This document shows, one piece after another, positions 35,801-44,454 of a DNA stretch of 64,000 bases (positions are counted from its first letter, which is position 1; each line of letters begins with the position of its first letter). The DNA comes from Citreicella sp. C3M06 (lineage in GTDB: Bacteria > Pseudomonadota > Alphaproteobacteria > Rhodobacterales > Rhodobacteraceae). The position numbers were made by a program, and so were the translations under genes. The stretch lies in contig NZ_JAHKQA010000047.1 in the NCBI RefSeq assembly GCF_018860705.1, positions 1 to 64,000 of the forward strand. Reading direction: 5' to 3'. The notes under the pieces are model-generated. The model did not search any database and was not told the origin of the DNA. It worked only from the letters and a program-made list of their open reading frames with translations.

Positions 35801-35983
35801 CACCCTCTGCGGTACGGGTCTGAGGATCTGCGCAGAGGGGCCAGCCGGTGGGGCAAGGCCGTGGCCGGGTGCCGATCGCACTGCGCGCCCTATGTGGTGC
35901 TGCACCTGCGGTGCAACGCCGCCGATCTTGAAACCACGATGAAACGCCTTGCAGACGAGATCCTGCCCGGCCTTGCACGATAG
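35801..35983 (+). pseudogene. 3' fragment of an unidentified (possibly LLM-type monooxygenase) gene
   Basis: An open frame with no start codon ends at TAG 35981-35983 and reads, near its end, HCAPYVVLHLRCNAADLETT then MKRLADEILPGLAR. The final ADEILPGL resembles the end of luciferase-like monooxygenases. It is followed eight bases later by the SDR gene. It appears to be what is left of a deleted gene; family assignment is tentative. Confidence 0.4.
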
Positions 35984-35991
35984 GAAGCATC

Positions 35992-36801
35992 ATGCCCAGG
36001 ACCATCCTCATCACCGGCGCCACCGACGGGCTTGGCCTTGAGACCGCCCGCCGCCTGTCTGCGCGAGGCCATCACCTGCTGATCCACGGGCGCAACGCCG
36101 ACAAGCTGTCGGCGATCGCGGGCGAATTGCGCAGCTTGGGCGCCGCGCAGTTCGAGACCTACCGGGCCGATCTGTCGGATCTGTCGCAGGTCGCCCGGCT
36201 GGGGCAAGAGCTGCGGGCAAAACATGTCCGCATCGACGCGCTGATCAACAACGCCGGAGTCTTCAAGACCGACAATCCGCTCACCAAGGACGGTCAGGAT
36301 ATCCGCTTCGTGGTGAACACGCTGGCCCCGGCCTTGCTGACCCGGCTGCTGCTGGCGGTGATCCCGCAGGGCGGGCGCATCGTGCACCTGTCTTCGGCGG
36401 CGCAGGCGCCGGTCGATCTGGCGGCGCTGGCGGGGCTCTGGGCGCTGGAGCCGATGGAGGCCTACGCCCAGAGCAAGCTGGCCCTGACCATGTGGAGTCA
36501 GACGCTGGCCGCAGAGCTTGGTCCGGATGGGCCGGTCACCGTGGCGGTGAATCCCGGCTCGTTGCTGGCCACCAAGATGGTGCGCAAGGGTTTTGGCATG
36601 GCGGGCAAGGATATCGGCATCGGCGCCGACATCCTGATCCGGGCGGCGCTGTCAGACGATTTCGCAGGCGCATCGGGGCGTTATTTCGACAATGACGCGG
36701 GCCGCTTTGCCCCGCCCCACGCCGATGCCGCGGACGCGCAGACTGTCGATCGGATCGTCTGCGCCATCGAGGCCCGGATCGCCCCGCATCTGGGGGGCTG
36801 A
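35992..36801 (+). CDS. short-chain dehydrogenase/reductase
   Basis: A 269-residue classical SDR. The nucleotide loop TGATDGLGLE is at residues 8-17, with the structural LINNAGVF, catalytic Ser in IVHLSSAAQAP and the YxxxK pair in EAYAQSKLALTM. Sequence layout resembles retinol-dehydrogenase/WWOX-like bacterial SDRs. Substrate unknown. It converges on htpX with eight bases between stops. Confidence 0.9.
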   Translation: MPRTILITGATDGLGLETARRLSARGHHLLIHGRNADKLSAIAGELRSLGAAQFETYRADLSDLSQVARLGQELRAKHVRIDALINNAGVFKTDNPLTKDGQDIRFVVNTLAPALLTRLLLAVIPQGGRIVHLSSAAQAPVDLAALAGLWALEPMEAYAQSKLALTMWSQTLAAELGPDGPVTVAVNPGSLLATKMVRKGFGMAGKDIGIGADILIRAALSDDFAGASGRYFDNDAGRFAPPHADAADAQTVDRIVCAIEARIAPHLGG

Positions 36802-36809
36802 GCGCTGCT

Positions 36810-37718
36810 TTAGCCCCAGGGGCCGCCCTTGCCTTGCGCGCGCGATGGCGGCGGCGGGGCAGGGCGCGCGCTGGCCCGTCCCGGCATCGCCGCCGCCAGC
36901 TTGCGCAGCTCGGCGATGCGGTTTTCCGTCGCCGGGTGGGTGGCGAACAGGCTATCGCGGGCATGGGCATGCAGCGGGTTGATGATGAACATATGCGCCG
37001 TCGCCGGATTCGCCTCGGCGGCGTGGTTGTCGATGCGCGACGCCCCCGCCTGAATCCGCGCCAGTGCCGAGGCCAGCCATAGCGGATGGCCACAGATCTC
37101 GGCCCCGGCCTTGTCGGCGGCATATTCTCGGGTGCGCGAAATCGCCATCTGCACGAGGCCCGCCGCCATCGGCGCCAGCAGCATCATCGCGATCGAGCCG
37201 ATGATGCCGACGCCCTCGCGCCGCCCGCCAAAGAACATGCCGAAATTGGCCAGCATGGTGATGGCACCGGCAAAGGTCGCGGTGATGGTCATGATCAGCG
37301 TGTCGCGGTTGCGGATATGCGCCAGCTCGTGGGCGATCACCCCGGCCAGCTCTTCGCGGCTCAGCTGTTGCATCAGCCCGGTGGTCACCGCCACGGCGGC
37401 ATCCGACGGGCCGCGCCCGGTGGCAAAGGCGTTGGGCTGGGCCTGTTCGATGATATAGACCTGCGGCATCGGCAGCCCGGCGCGCTGCGACAGATCGGCC
37501 ACCATGTCCGACAGCCCGGACGGATCGCGGCGCGGCACCGGGCGGGCGTTGTGCATGCGCAGCACCATGCCCGCCGATCCCCACCACGCGAATAGGTTCA
37601 TCGCCGCCGCGACGATCAGCGCGATCAGCGCACCGCCCGCGCCGCCCAGCAGATAACCCACCCCCATAAACAGCGCCGTCATCGCCGCCATCAGGATCGT
37701 TGTCTTGATATAGCCCAT
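36810..37718 (-). CDS. htpX: HtpX, membrane zinc metalloprotease (M48)
   Basis: A 302-residue M48B protease. N-terminal membrane helices ([21 protein letters not shown] and [19 protein letters not shown]) precede the active site [12 protein letters not shown]; the third zinc ligand is in [44 protein letters not shown] is typical. The C-terminus is Pro-rich ([12 protein letters not shown]). HtpX removes damaged membrane proteins. It is not near other stress genes except the baeSR pair about 4 kb upstream. Confidence 0.93.
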   Translation of the reverse strand: MGYIKTTILMAAMTALFMGVGYLLGGAGGALIALIVAAAMNLFAWWGSAGMVLRMHNARPVPRRDPSGLSDMVADLSQRAGLPMPQVYIIEQAQPNAFATGRGPSDAAVAVTTGLMQQLSREELAGVIAHELAHIRNRDTLIMTITATFAGAITMLANFGMFFGGRREGVGIIGSIAMMLLAPMAAGLVQMAISRTREYAADKAGAEICGHPLWLASALARIQAGASRIDNHAAEANPATAHMFIINPLHAHARDSLFATHPATENRIAELRKLAAAMPGRASARPAPPPPSRAQGKGGPWG

Positions 37719-37772
37719 GTTTCGGACCCTCCTGCCGACTATATGGGCACCCGCGCGGCCGGGCGAAAGCCC

Positions 37773-38174
37773 CTAATCGGCCGCGGCGGCGCGCATGCGC
37801 CCCAGCTCGTCGGCGATCTGCTGCGGGCTGCTCGGCTTGGCGACAAACCCGGCAGGCGGGCATTGGCTGCACAGGGTCTCGCGCTCGCCGTGGCCGGTGT
37901 GAAAGATCACCAGCGTTCCGGCCTGAGCCAGTTGCAATGCCAGCTGCTCAGAGCTGCCGTCGGGCAGGTTTACGTCAAGGATGGCCGCGTCGAACCGTTC
38001 GGCCCGCATGGCGGCTTGCGCCTCGCGCAGCGAAAAGGCGCAGACGGTGCGGGCCGCGCCCATCTCTTGCGCCGTCAGTTCCAGATCAAAACTGATGATC
38101 GCCTCATCCTCAAGGATCAGCACGCTTGCCCCGGTGAGATTGCCTGTCATTGCACGATACCGCAGCTCATTCAT
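37773..38174 (-). CDS. single-domain response regulator (receiver only)
   Basis: A 133-residue receiver domain with no output domain: acidic cluster in LILEDEAIISFDLELTAQEMG, phospho-Asp in AAILDVNLPDGSS, and conserved Lys in FVAKPSSPQQIADEL. Such proteins in alphaproteobacteria often work with HWE or stand-alone kinases or as phosphate sinks. No kinase is adjacent. Start 38174 is supported by AGGA seven bases upstream; ATG 38150 is an alternative. Confidence 0.85.
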   Translation of the reverse strand: MNELRYRAMTGNLTGASVLILEDEAIISFDLELTAQEMGAARTVCAFSLREAQAAMRAERFDAAILDVNLPDGSSEQLALQLAQAGTLVIFHTGHGERETLCSQCPPAGFVAKPSSPQQIADELGRMRAAAAD

Positions 38175-38311
38175 CAGTCCATCCTGTGGGTTTCGTCGCC
38201 AACGCTCTGACGGCCCATCCGGTTCCGCCGCCGGTCACGTTTTGGCAAGACCTGGCGCAGCCGACGCGGCGTGATCTTGCCCCCGCGCGGGGATGCGATT
38301 ACCTCGCGCAT

Positions 38312-38941
38312 ATGAGTCATCGCATTTTTGTCATGGAGCCGCGCGACGACGGCTCGGCGCGTCTATCGCTGGCCATATCCGGAGCCGGTCGCGGCATCAG
38401 GCGGATCGCCTGCGAGCTTGACGCGGGGGATGTGCTGCAACTTGTGCTGTTCTGCGAGGCGGCGGGGGTGCGCGATCTGTTCGGCGACAGCGCCCGCTCA
38501 ACGCTGGAGCTTGACGGGCTGCAGATCGAAGACGATCCTGCCGCCGAAGAGCTGCGCCTGACCCGGCGCACCGGCTATTCGGAACAGGTCGGCAGCCTTG
38601 GCCGGGCGCTGTTTCAGACCGAGATGGCGGGGCTGGTCGATATCTGCCTGACCCGCGCCGAAGACAGCCGCCATGGGGCGGTGCTCAAAGAGATGATCTC
38701 GCGGGTGCCGGTGCCGATGCCGCTGTATCCCCGGCTGGATGCCGACGCGGGCGAGGCGCTGCGCCACCGCTTGCACGAAATGGCGCTGATGCTGCTGGCG
38801 GATGCGTCGCAAACCCGTGGCTCGGCGCTGGGGCGTCTGCTGCGGGGCAAGAAAACCCAAGAGCAGGCGCAGGACGAGGTGACGGCGCTGGTGGGGGCGC
38901 TGGCGCGCAGCCTGTTCCCGCGCGCGGCGCTGTCGCATTAA
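38312..38941 (+). CDS. hypothetical protein, 209 residues
   Basis: I do not recognise this protein. It is soluble, with no signal peptide, rich in Leu, Ala, Arg and acidic residues. Notable stretches are DAGDVLQLVLFCEAAGVRDLFGD and, near the C-terminus, LRHRLHEMALMLLADASQTRGSALGRLLRGKKTQEQAQDE, which should be helical. It is divergent from the receiver-domain gene with a 137-base gap, so the two may share control. Codon use is normal for the window, arguing for a real gene. The ATG at 38312 has no strong ribosome-binding site. Confidence 0.65.
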   Translation: MSHRIFVMEPRDDGSARLSLAISGAGRGIRRIACELDAGDVLQLVLFCEAAGVRDLFGDSARSTLELDGLQIEDDPAAEELRLTRRTGYSEQVGSLGRALFQTEMAGLVDICLTRAEDSRHGAVLKEMISRVPVPMPLYPRLDADAGEALRHRLHEMALMLLADASQTRGSALGRLLRGKKTQEQAQDEVTALVGALARSLFPRAALSH

Positions 38942-38992
38942 ACGCGGATCGGCCTTGGTCCGCGCCCCGAAACTCGCCGCGCGGAGGCAGGC

Positions 38993-39601
38993 ATGACGCT
39001 GTATCTGATGAACCCCAACAGCAACGCGGGCACAACGCAGGCCATGCTGGGCATCGCGCGGCGGGTGCTGCCGCAGCTGGTGGGCTGGACCGCGCCCTCG
39101 GGGCCGGGAATGATCATCGACGCCCCGGCGCTGGAGCGGGCGGGGGCGCTGGTTGCGGCGGCGGATCTGCCGGGCGCGCGCGGGGTCATCGTATCGGCCT
39201 TTGGCGATCCGGGCCGGGGCGCGCTGGCGGCGCGGCTGGACTGCCCGGTGGTTGGCATCGGGCAGGCGGCGGCGGCAGCAGCGGGGCAGGGCGGGCGCCG
39301 CTTTGCGGTGGTGACCACGACACCGGGGCTGAAGACCCAGATCGACGCGCTGATGGGCGACTATGTCGGCTGTTTCCTGACGCAGGGCGATCCGCTGGCG
39401 CTGATGCAGGACGCGGGCGCGCTCGACGCGGCGCTGCTCGATGGCATCGCGGCGGCGGCCCGGGCAGGGGCGCAGGCGGCGATCATCGGCGGCGGCCCGC
39501 TGGGCGAAGCAGCCGAGCGGCTGGCGGCGCATTCGCCAATCCCGCTGGTCGCGCCGATCCGCGCCGCCGCCGAGGCGCTGTGGACGCAGGTGCAAGGCTG
39601 A
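38993..39601 (+). CDS. Asp/Glu/hydantoin racemase-like protein lacking both catalytic cysteines
   Basis: A 202-residue protein of the Asp/Glu racemase superfamily. The start MTLYLMNPNSNAGTTQAM fits the NPNTN motif of hydantoin/allantoin-type racemases. The first catalytic-Cys motif (usually CFGDP) reads VIVSAFGDPGRG with Ala for Cys. The second (usually GCAG) reads IIGGGPLGEAAE with Gly for Cys. A two-base racemase mechanism therefore looks impossible. It precedes the amide-type ABC operon by about 220 bases, codirectional, and may act in that pathway as a hydrolase, decarboxylase or binding protein. Confidence 0.75.
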   Translation: MTLYLMNPNSNAGTTQAMLGIARRVLPQLVGWTAPSGPGMIIDAPALERAGALVAAADLPGARGVIVSAFGDPGRGALAARLDCPVVGIGQAAAAAAGQGGRRFAVVTTTPGLKTQIDALMGDYVGCFLTQGDPLALMQDAGALDAALLDGIAAAARAGAQAAIIGGGPLGEAAERLAAHSPIPLVAPIRAAAEALWTQVQG

Positions 39602-39821
39602 AACCTCCCGTTTTTGCATAATTCGTATGCAAACGTTTCAGTTTCGATGAAAAAATAGTCACACGCCTGCGGCGCACCCCGTCACCGCCGGGGTGACACG
39701 ACTCTGGTCTGGTGCCGGAAAGTCATGGCGGGCCACATATCCGCCAGCGCCTCGCGGCAAACGTCGGGGCCGGATAAAAAAGCCAATCTTAATAATTGGT
39801 TGGCCCGACACGGAGATGACT

Positions 39822-41423
39822 ATGTCCAGATTCACCCGAGGGATCAGTATCCTCGCGACCGCAGCCGTCATGGCCTGTGGCACCCTGGCCCAGGCGCAGG
39901 GCACATTGCGCATCGGCATGACCGCCGCCGATATTCCCCTGACCACCGGCCAGACCGATCAGGGCGGCGAAGGCATGCGCTTCATGGGCTATACGGTCTA
40001 TGACTCGCTGATCGAATGGGACCTGACCAGCGCCGACAAGGCCTCGACCCTGATCCCCGGCCTTGCCACCGAATGGTCGGTCGGCGAAGACGAGCTGACC
40101 TGGACCTTCAAGATCCGCGAAGGCGTGACCTTCCACGACGGCTCGCCCTTCACGGCGCAGGTCGCGGTGTGGAACTTCGACAAGCTGCTGGTCGACAGCT
40201 CCGAACAATACGACAGCCGTCAGGCCGCGCAGGGCAAATCGCGCATCCCCGCCGTCGCGTCCTATGAGGCGGTCGATGATTACACGCTGGTCATCACCAC
40301 CAAGGAACCGGACGCCACGCTGCCCTACCAGCTGGCATGGATCCTGATGTCGTCCGAGGCCAACTGGGAAGCCATGGACAAGGATTGGGAAAAGGTCGCA
40401 GCCGCGCCGTCGGGCACCGGCCCGTGGAAGCTGACCGAATTCGTGCCGCGCGAGCGCGCCGTTCTGGTTCCCAACGAAAACTACTGGGACGAAACCCGCA
40501 TCCCGCAGCTGGATGAAATGATCCTGATGCCGCTGCCCGAGCCGAACGCCCGCGCCGCCGCGCTGCTGTCGGGTCAGGTCGACTGGATCGAGGCCCCCGC
40601 CCCCGACACCATCCCCGCGATGGAAGGCAACGGTTTCGTCATCTCCTCGAACGCCTATCCGCACAACTGGACATGGCACCTGTCGCGCCTCGAAGGCTCG
40701 CCCTGGAATGACATCAACGTGCGCAAGGCCGCCAACATGGCGATCGACCGCGAAGGCATGATGCCGCTGCTCGGTGGTCTGATGATCCCGGCCAAGGGCT
40801 TTCTGCCGCCGTCGTCGAACTGGTTCGGCAATCCCGAATTCGATCCGTCCTATGATCTCGAGGCCGCCAAGGCCCTGATGACCGAGGCTGGCTATGGCCC
40901 CGACAACCACCTGACCGTCAAGGCGCTGATCTCGCCGTCGGGATCGGGGCAGATGCTGCCGCTGCCGATGAACGAATTCATCCAGCAGAGCCTTGCGGAA
41001 ATCTGGATCGACGTCGAGTTCATGGTCGTCGAGTGGAACCAGATGATCAACCTGTGGCGCGCTGGCGCGGCGGATGCCTCTGTCGAGGGTGCGCAGTCGA
41101 TCAACTTCACCTACTTCATCCAGGACCCGTTCACCGGCCTGATCCGTCACCTCGACGAGAACCTGATCGCGCCCAACGGCACCAACTGGGGCCATTATTC
41201 CGACCCGGAAATGCAGGCGCTGTTCGACGAGATCAAGACCACCTTCGATCCGGTCGAGCAGGAGAAGGTTCTGCAAAAGACTCACGAGAAGTTCGTCAAC
41301 GAAGCGCTGTTCCTCTTTGTGACGCATGATGTCGCCCCGCGCGCCATGGCCCCCAAGGTCAAGGGCTTCGTGCAGGCGCAGAACTGGTATCAGAACTTCT
41401 CGGGCATCACGATCGAGGAATGA
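39822..41423 (+). CDS. peptide/amide ABC transporter, substrate-binding protein (family 5)
   Basis: A 533-residue binding protein with a Sec signal (ISILATAAVMACGTLAQAQG). Family-5 blocks are TLIPGLATEWSVGEDELTWTFKIREGVTFHDGSPF and GTGPWKLTEFVPRERAVLVPNENYWD. A GGAG six bases upstream sets the ATG at 39822. The 220 bases before it are AT-richer near 39781-39800 and probably hold the promoter. A strong hairpin follows the stop. It serves the permeases and ATPases downstream. Confidence 0.92.
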   Translation: MSRFTRGISILATAAVMACGTLAQAQGTLRIGMTAADIPLTTGQTDQGGEGMRFMGYTVYDSLIEWDLTSADKASTLIPGLATEWSVGEDELTWTFKIREGVTFHDGSPFTAQVAVWNFDKLLVDSSEQYDSRQAAQGKSRIPAVASYEAVDDYTLVITTKEPDATLPYQLAWILMSSEANWEAMDKDWEKVAAAPSGTGPWKLTEFVPRERAVLVPNENYWDETRIPQLDEMILMPLPEPNARAAALLSGQVDWIEAPAPDTIPAMEGNGFVISSNAYPHNWTWHLSRLEGSPWNDINVRKAANMAIDREGMMPLLGGLMIPAKGFLPPSSNWFGNPEFDPSYDLEAAKALMTEAGYGPDNHLTVKALISPSGSGQMLPLPMNEFIQQSLAEIWIDVEFMVVEWNQMINLWRAGAADASVEGAQSINFTYFIQDPFTGLIRHLDENLIAPNGTNWGHYSDPEMQALFDEIKTTFDPVEQEKVLQKTHEKFVNEALFLFVTHDVAPRAMAPKVKGFVQAQNWYQNFSGITIEE

Positions 41424-41431
41424 TCCCGGCG

Positions 41432-41451
41432 CGGCCCCCTGCGGGGGGCCG
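41432..41451 (+). promoter_or_regulatory. GC-rich hairpin between binding-protein and permease genes
   Basis: CGGCCCCC (41432-41439) pairs with GGGGGCCG (41444-41451), eight base pairs with a four-base loop, followed by TCCTTTCG. It lies nine bases after the binding-protein stop. Such hairpins protect the abundant binding-protein mRNA from 3' decay and partly terminate transcription. Confidence 0.6.
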
Positions 41452-41502
41452 TCCTTTCGCGGCCGCGTCGTTCGGGCAGGGCCGCAACACGCAAGGTATC
41501 CC

Positions 41503-42456
41503 ATGCTCAGCTATCTTATCCGCCGTCTCATTCTGGTGCTGCCGGTGGCCTTCGGGGTCTCGGTTATCTGTTTTCTGCTGGTGCAGATCGCGCCGGGCGA
41601 TCCGCTGACCGCGATCATGCCGGTCGACGCCACCGCCGACGAACAGGCGGCGATGCGCGCCGCCTACGGGCTCGATAAGCCGCTGCCCGTGCAATACGCC
41701 ATCTGGATCGGCAACCTCGTGCAGGGCGACATGGGCAAATCCATCGCCACCGGGCGGCCCGTTGCCGCCGAGGTGTTCGGCGCGGTGAAGAATTCGCTGC
41801 TGCTGGCGGTAAGCGCTGCGGTCATCGCCTTTCCCATCGGCATCTTCCTTGGCTTCCTTGCCGGGTATTTTCAGGGCACATGGATCGACCGCGCGGTGAC
41901 GGCGGTGTCGATCATGGGCGTGTCGGTGCCCAATTACTGGCTGGGCATCGTTCTGGTCATCATCTTTTCGGTCAACCTTGGCTGGTTGCCCTCTATGGGC
42001 GCAGGGCCGGGCGGCTCGTCGGCGTGGGAATGGGACTGGCTGCACATGCGCCATCTCGTGCTGCCCGCCGTGACGCTGGCGGTGGTGCCCATCGGCATCG
42101 TGTCGCGCACCGTGCGCGCCCTCGCCGGAGACATCCTGACGCAGGATTTCGTGCAGGCGCTTTATGCCAAGGGCATGAGCCGCGTCGACGTGCTGCGCCA
42201 TGTGGCGCGCAACGCCGCCGCCACCGCGCTCAGCGTCATGGGCTTGCAGCTGGGCTATCTGCTCGGCGGCTCGATCCTGATCGAGACGGTGTTCAACTGG
42301 CCCGGTTCCGGCTTCCTGCTGTCGAACGCCATCTTCCAGCGCGACCTGCCGCTGCTGCAAGGCACGATCCTTGTGCTGGCGCTGTTCTTTGTCGCGATGA
42401 ACCTGATTGTCGACGTGGCGCAGGCCGCCATCGACCCCCGCATTCAAAGGACCTGA
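41503..42456 (+). CDS. peptide-type ABC transporter permease (DppB class)
   Basis: A 317-residue permease. It begins MLSYLIRRLILVLPVAFGVSVICFLLVQIAPGDP. It has the class loop FVQALYAKGMSRVDVLRHVARNAAATAL and GGSILIETVFNWPGSGFLLSNAIFQRDLPLLQG near the end. ATG 41503 is 79 bases after the binding-protein stop and beyond the hairpin. Three bases separate it from the next permease gene. Confidence 0.93.
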   Translation: MLSYLIRRLILVLPVAFGVSVICFLLVQIAPGDPLTAIMPVDATADEQAAMRAAYGLDKPLPVQYAIWIGNLVQGDMGKSIATGRPVAAEVFGAVKNSLLLAVSAAVIAFPIGIFLGFLAGYFQGTWIDRAVTAVSIMGVSVPNYWLGIVLVIIFSVNLGWLPSMGAGPGGSSAWEWDWLHMRHLVLPAVTLAVVPIGIVSRTVRALAGDILTQDFVQALYAKGMSRVDVLRHVARNAAATALSVMGLQLGYLLGGSILIETVFNWPGSGFLLSNAIFQRDLPLLQGTILVLALFFVAMNLIVDVAQAAIDPRIQRT

Positions 42457-42459
42457 ACC

Positions 42460-43356
42460 ATGGCCCTTTCCGAAACTCCCGTCGAGATCGCCGCCGAACC
42501 GGCGCCCGTCGCCAGCCCGCAGGGCTATTGGTCCGGGGTCGGCGCGCGGCTGCTGCGCGATCCGCTGACGATGATCTGTCTTGGCGTCGTGGCGCTGTTG
42601 ATCCTGTCGGCGGTGTTCGCGCCCTGGCTGGGCCTGGCCGATCCCTACAAGGGCTCGATGATCGCGAGGCTCAAGCCCATCGGCACCGAGGGCCATATCC
42701 TTGGCACCGACGAGCAGGGCCGCGACATGCTGGCCCGGCTGATCTATGGCGGGCGGCTGACGCTGTTCATCGGGCTGACGCCGGTGGTGCTGGCGTTTTT
42801 CATCGGCGGCGCGCTTGGCGTGGTGGCGGGCTATGTCGGCGGCTTCGTCAACACCATCATCATGCGCACGGTCGATGTGTTCTTTGCCTTTCCCTCGGTG
42901 CTGCTGGCCATCGCGATCAGCGGTGCGCTGGGGGCGGGGATCGTCAATTCGCTGGTCTCGCTGACCATCGTGTTCATCCCGCCGATCACCCGCGTCGCCG
43001 AGGCGGTGACCTCGGGCGTGCGCGCGCTTGATTACATCGACGCGGCGCGGGCCACCGGGGCCAATGCGCTGACGGTGATCCGGGTGCATGTGATCGGCAA
43101 CGTGCTCTCGCCGATCTTTGTCTATGCCACCTCGCTGACCAGCGTGTGCATGATCCTTGCCGCCGGTCTGTCCTTTCTGGGCATCGGCGTGCGCCCGCCC
43201 GAACCGGAATGGGGGCTGATGCTCAACACGCTGCGATCGGCGATCTACGTCAACCCGTGGCTGTCGGCGCTGCCCGGCGTGATGATCTTCATCACCTCGC
43301 TGTGCCTGAACCTGCTGTCCGACGGTCTGAGGAGCGCGATGAATGTCCGTGACTGA
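42460..43356 (+). CDS. peptide-type ABC transporter permease (DppC class)
   Basis: A 298-residue permease. Landmarks are HILGTDEQGRDMLARLIYGGRLTL, VDVFFAFPSVLLAIAISGALG, the EAA-type loop YIDAARATGANALTVIRVHVIGNVLSPI, and LSFLGIGVRPPEPEWGLMLNTLRS. It overlaps the following ATPase gene by 14 bases, a longer overlap than elsewhere in the window. Confidence 0.93.
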   Translation: MALSETPVEIAAEPAPVASPQGYWSGVGARLLRDPLTMICLGVVALLILSAVFAPWLGLADPYKGSMIARLKPIGTEGHILGTDEQGRDMLARLIYGGRLTLFIGLTPVVLAFFIGGALGVVAGYVGGFVNTIIMRTVDVFFAFPSVLLAIAISGALGAGIVNSLVSLTIVFIPPITRVAEAVTSGVRALDYIDAARATGANALTVIRVHVIGNVLSPIFVYATSLTSVCMILAAGLSFLGIGVRPPEPEWGLMLNTLRSAIYVNPWLSALPGVMIFITSLCLNLLSDGLRSAMNVRD

Positions 43357-44389
43357 TTACACCCCCACCATCGACACCGGCGGCCCGGCGCAACCGCTGC
43401 TGACCGTCAACCATCTGCGCAAGTATTTCCCGGTGCGCGGCGGCATTCTGGGCCGCACGCAGGCGCAGGTGCAGGCGGTCGATGGCGTCAGCTTTGCCGT
43501 CGCCAAGGGCGAGACGCTGGGCATCGTCGGCGAATCCGGCTGCGGCAAATCCACCACCGCCAAGCTGCTGATCGGCCTGACGGAAAAGGACGCGGGCGAG
43601 ATCATCTTCGACGGCCATGCGCTTGGCGAGCGGCTGTCGTTGAAGGATCTGCGCCGCAGCGTGCAGATGGTGTTTCAGGACAGCTATGCCACGCTGAACC
43701 CGCGCATGACCATCCTTGCCTCGGTGGCCTTTGGCGCGCGGGTGCAGGGGCTCGAAGACCCCGAGGGGCTGGCGCGCAAGATGATGGATCGCGTCGGGCT
43801 TGACCCCAATCGCTTTGCCCATCGCTATCCGCATGAACTGTCGGGCGGGCAGCGCCAGCGGGTCAACATCGCCCGCGCGCTGGCCATGTCGCCGCGGCTT
43901 GTGGTGCTGGACGAGGCGGTGTCGGCGCTGGACAAATCGGTCGAGGCGCAGGTGCTGAACCTGCTGTCGGATCTGCGCGCCGAATTCGGCCTGACCTATA
44001 TCTTCATCAGCCACGATCTGAACGTGGTGCGCTATATCTCGGACCGGATTCTGGTGATGTATCTGGGCGAGGTGGTGGAAATCGCCCCCGTCGACAGCAT
44101 CTGGCAGGAACAGGCGCATCCCTACACCCGCTCGCTGTTTTCCGCGATGCCCTCGATGGACCCGGACAACCGCACCCAGACCCCGCCGCTGGCGGGCGAT
44201 CCGCCCAACCCGATTGATCCGCCCAAGGGCTGCCGGTTCCACACCCGCTGCCGCTTTGCCTCTGATGTGTGCAAGGCCAAGACCCCGTCGCTGGCCGGGC
44301 TGGCCCGCAATCAGGCGCATCAGGTGGCCTGCCATCTGTATGATTCCACATCGGGGCATCCGCAGGCAGGGCAGGGGATTCCGGCATGA
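43343..44389 (+). CDS. peptide-type ABC transporter ATPase (DppF class)
   Basis: A 348-residue ATPase. Walker A is GESGCGKST, the signature LSGGQRQR, and Walker B LVVLDEAVSALD (DEA rather than DEP). The C-terminal CRFHTRCRFASDVC cysteine cluster is present. Gene order is reversed compared with the first operon, where the DppD-class ATPase comes first. Its stop overlaps a 22-codon mini-ORF that links it to the second ATPase. Confidence 0.92.
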   Translation: MSVTDYTPTIDTGGPAQPLLTVNHLRKYFPVRGGILGRTQAQVQAVDGVSFAVAKGETLGIVGESGCGKSTTAKLLIGLTEKDAGEIIFDGHALGERLSLKDLRRSVQMVFQDSYATLNPRMTILASVAFGARVQGLEDPEGLARKMMDRVGLDPNRFAHRYPHELSGGQRQRVNIARALAMSPRLVVLDEAVSALDKSVEAQVLNLLSDLRAEFGLTYIFISHDLNVVRYISDRILVMYLGEVVEIAPVDSIWQEQAHPYTRSLFSAMPSMDPDNRTQTPPLAGDPPNPIDPPKGCRFHTRCRFASDVCKAKTPSLAGLARNQAHQVACHLYDSTSGHPQAGQGIPA

Positions 44390-44454
44390 TCTTTTCCAAG
44401 AGCTGCAAGCGCGACACCTTCTGGACCGCCCCCAAACCCGAGGACGGCGAATGA
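44386..44454 (+). CDS. 22-codon mini-ORF bridging the two ATPase genes
   Basis: ATG 44386 overlaps the stop of the upstream ATPase (GCATGA), and the TGA at 44452-44454 overlaps the ATG of the downstream ATPase at 44451. It encodes MIFSKSCKRDTFWTAPKPED plus two residues (GE). No family is recognised. The fit at both ends means ribosomes could re-initiate through it, so it may be a coupling device rather than a functional peptide, or the end of a deleted gene. Confidence 0.4.
   Translation: MIFSKSCKRDTFWTAPKPEDGE

Noticed and set aside
39675-39695. CACCCCG/CGGGGTG hairpin as terminator of the racemase-like gene
   Set aside because: No T-run follows on the plus strand; too weak to call.
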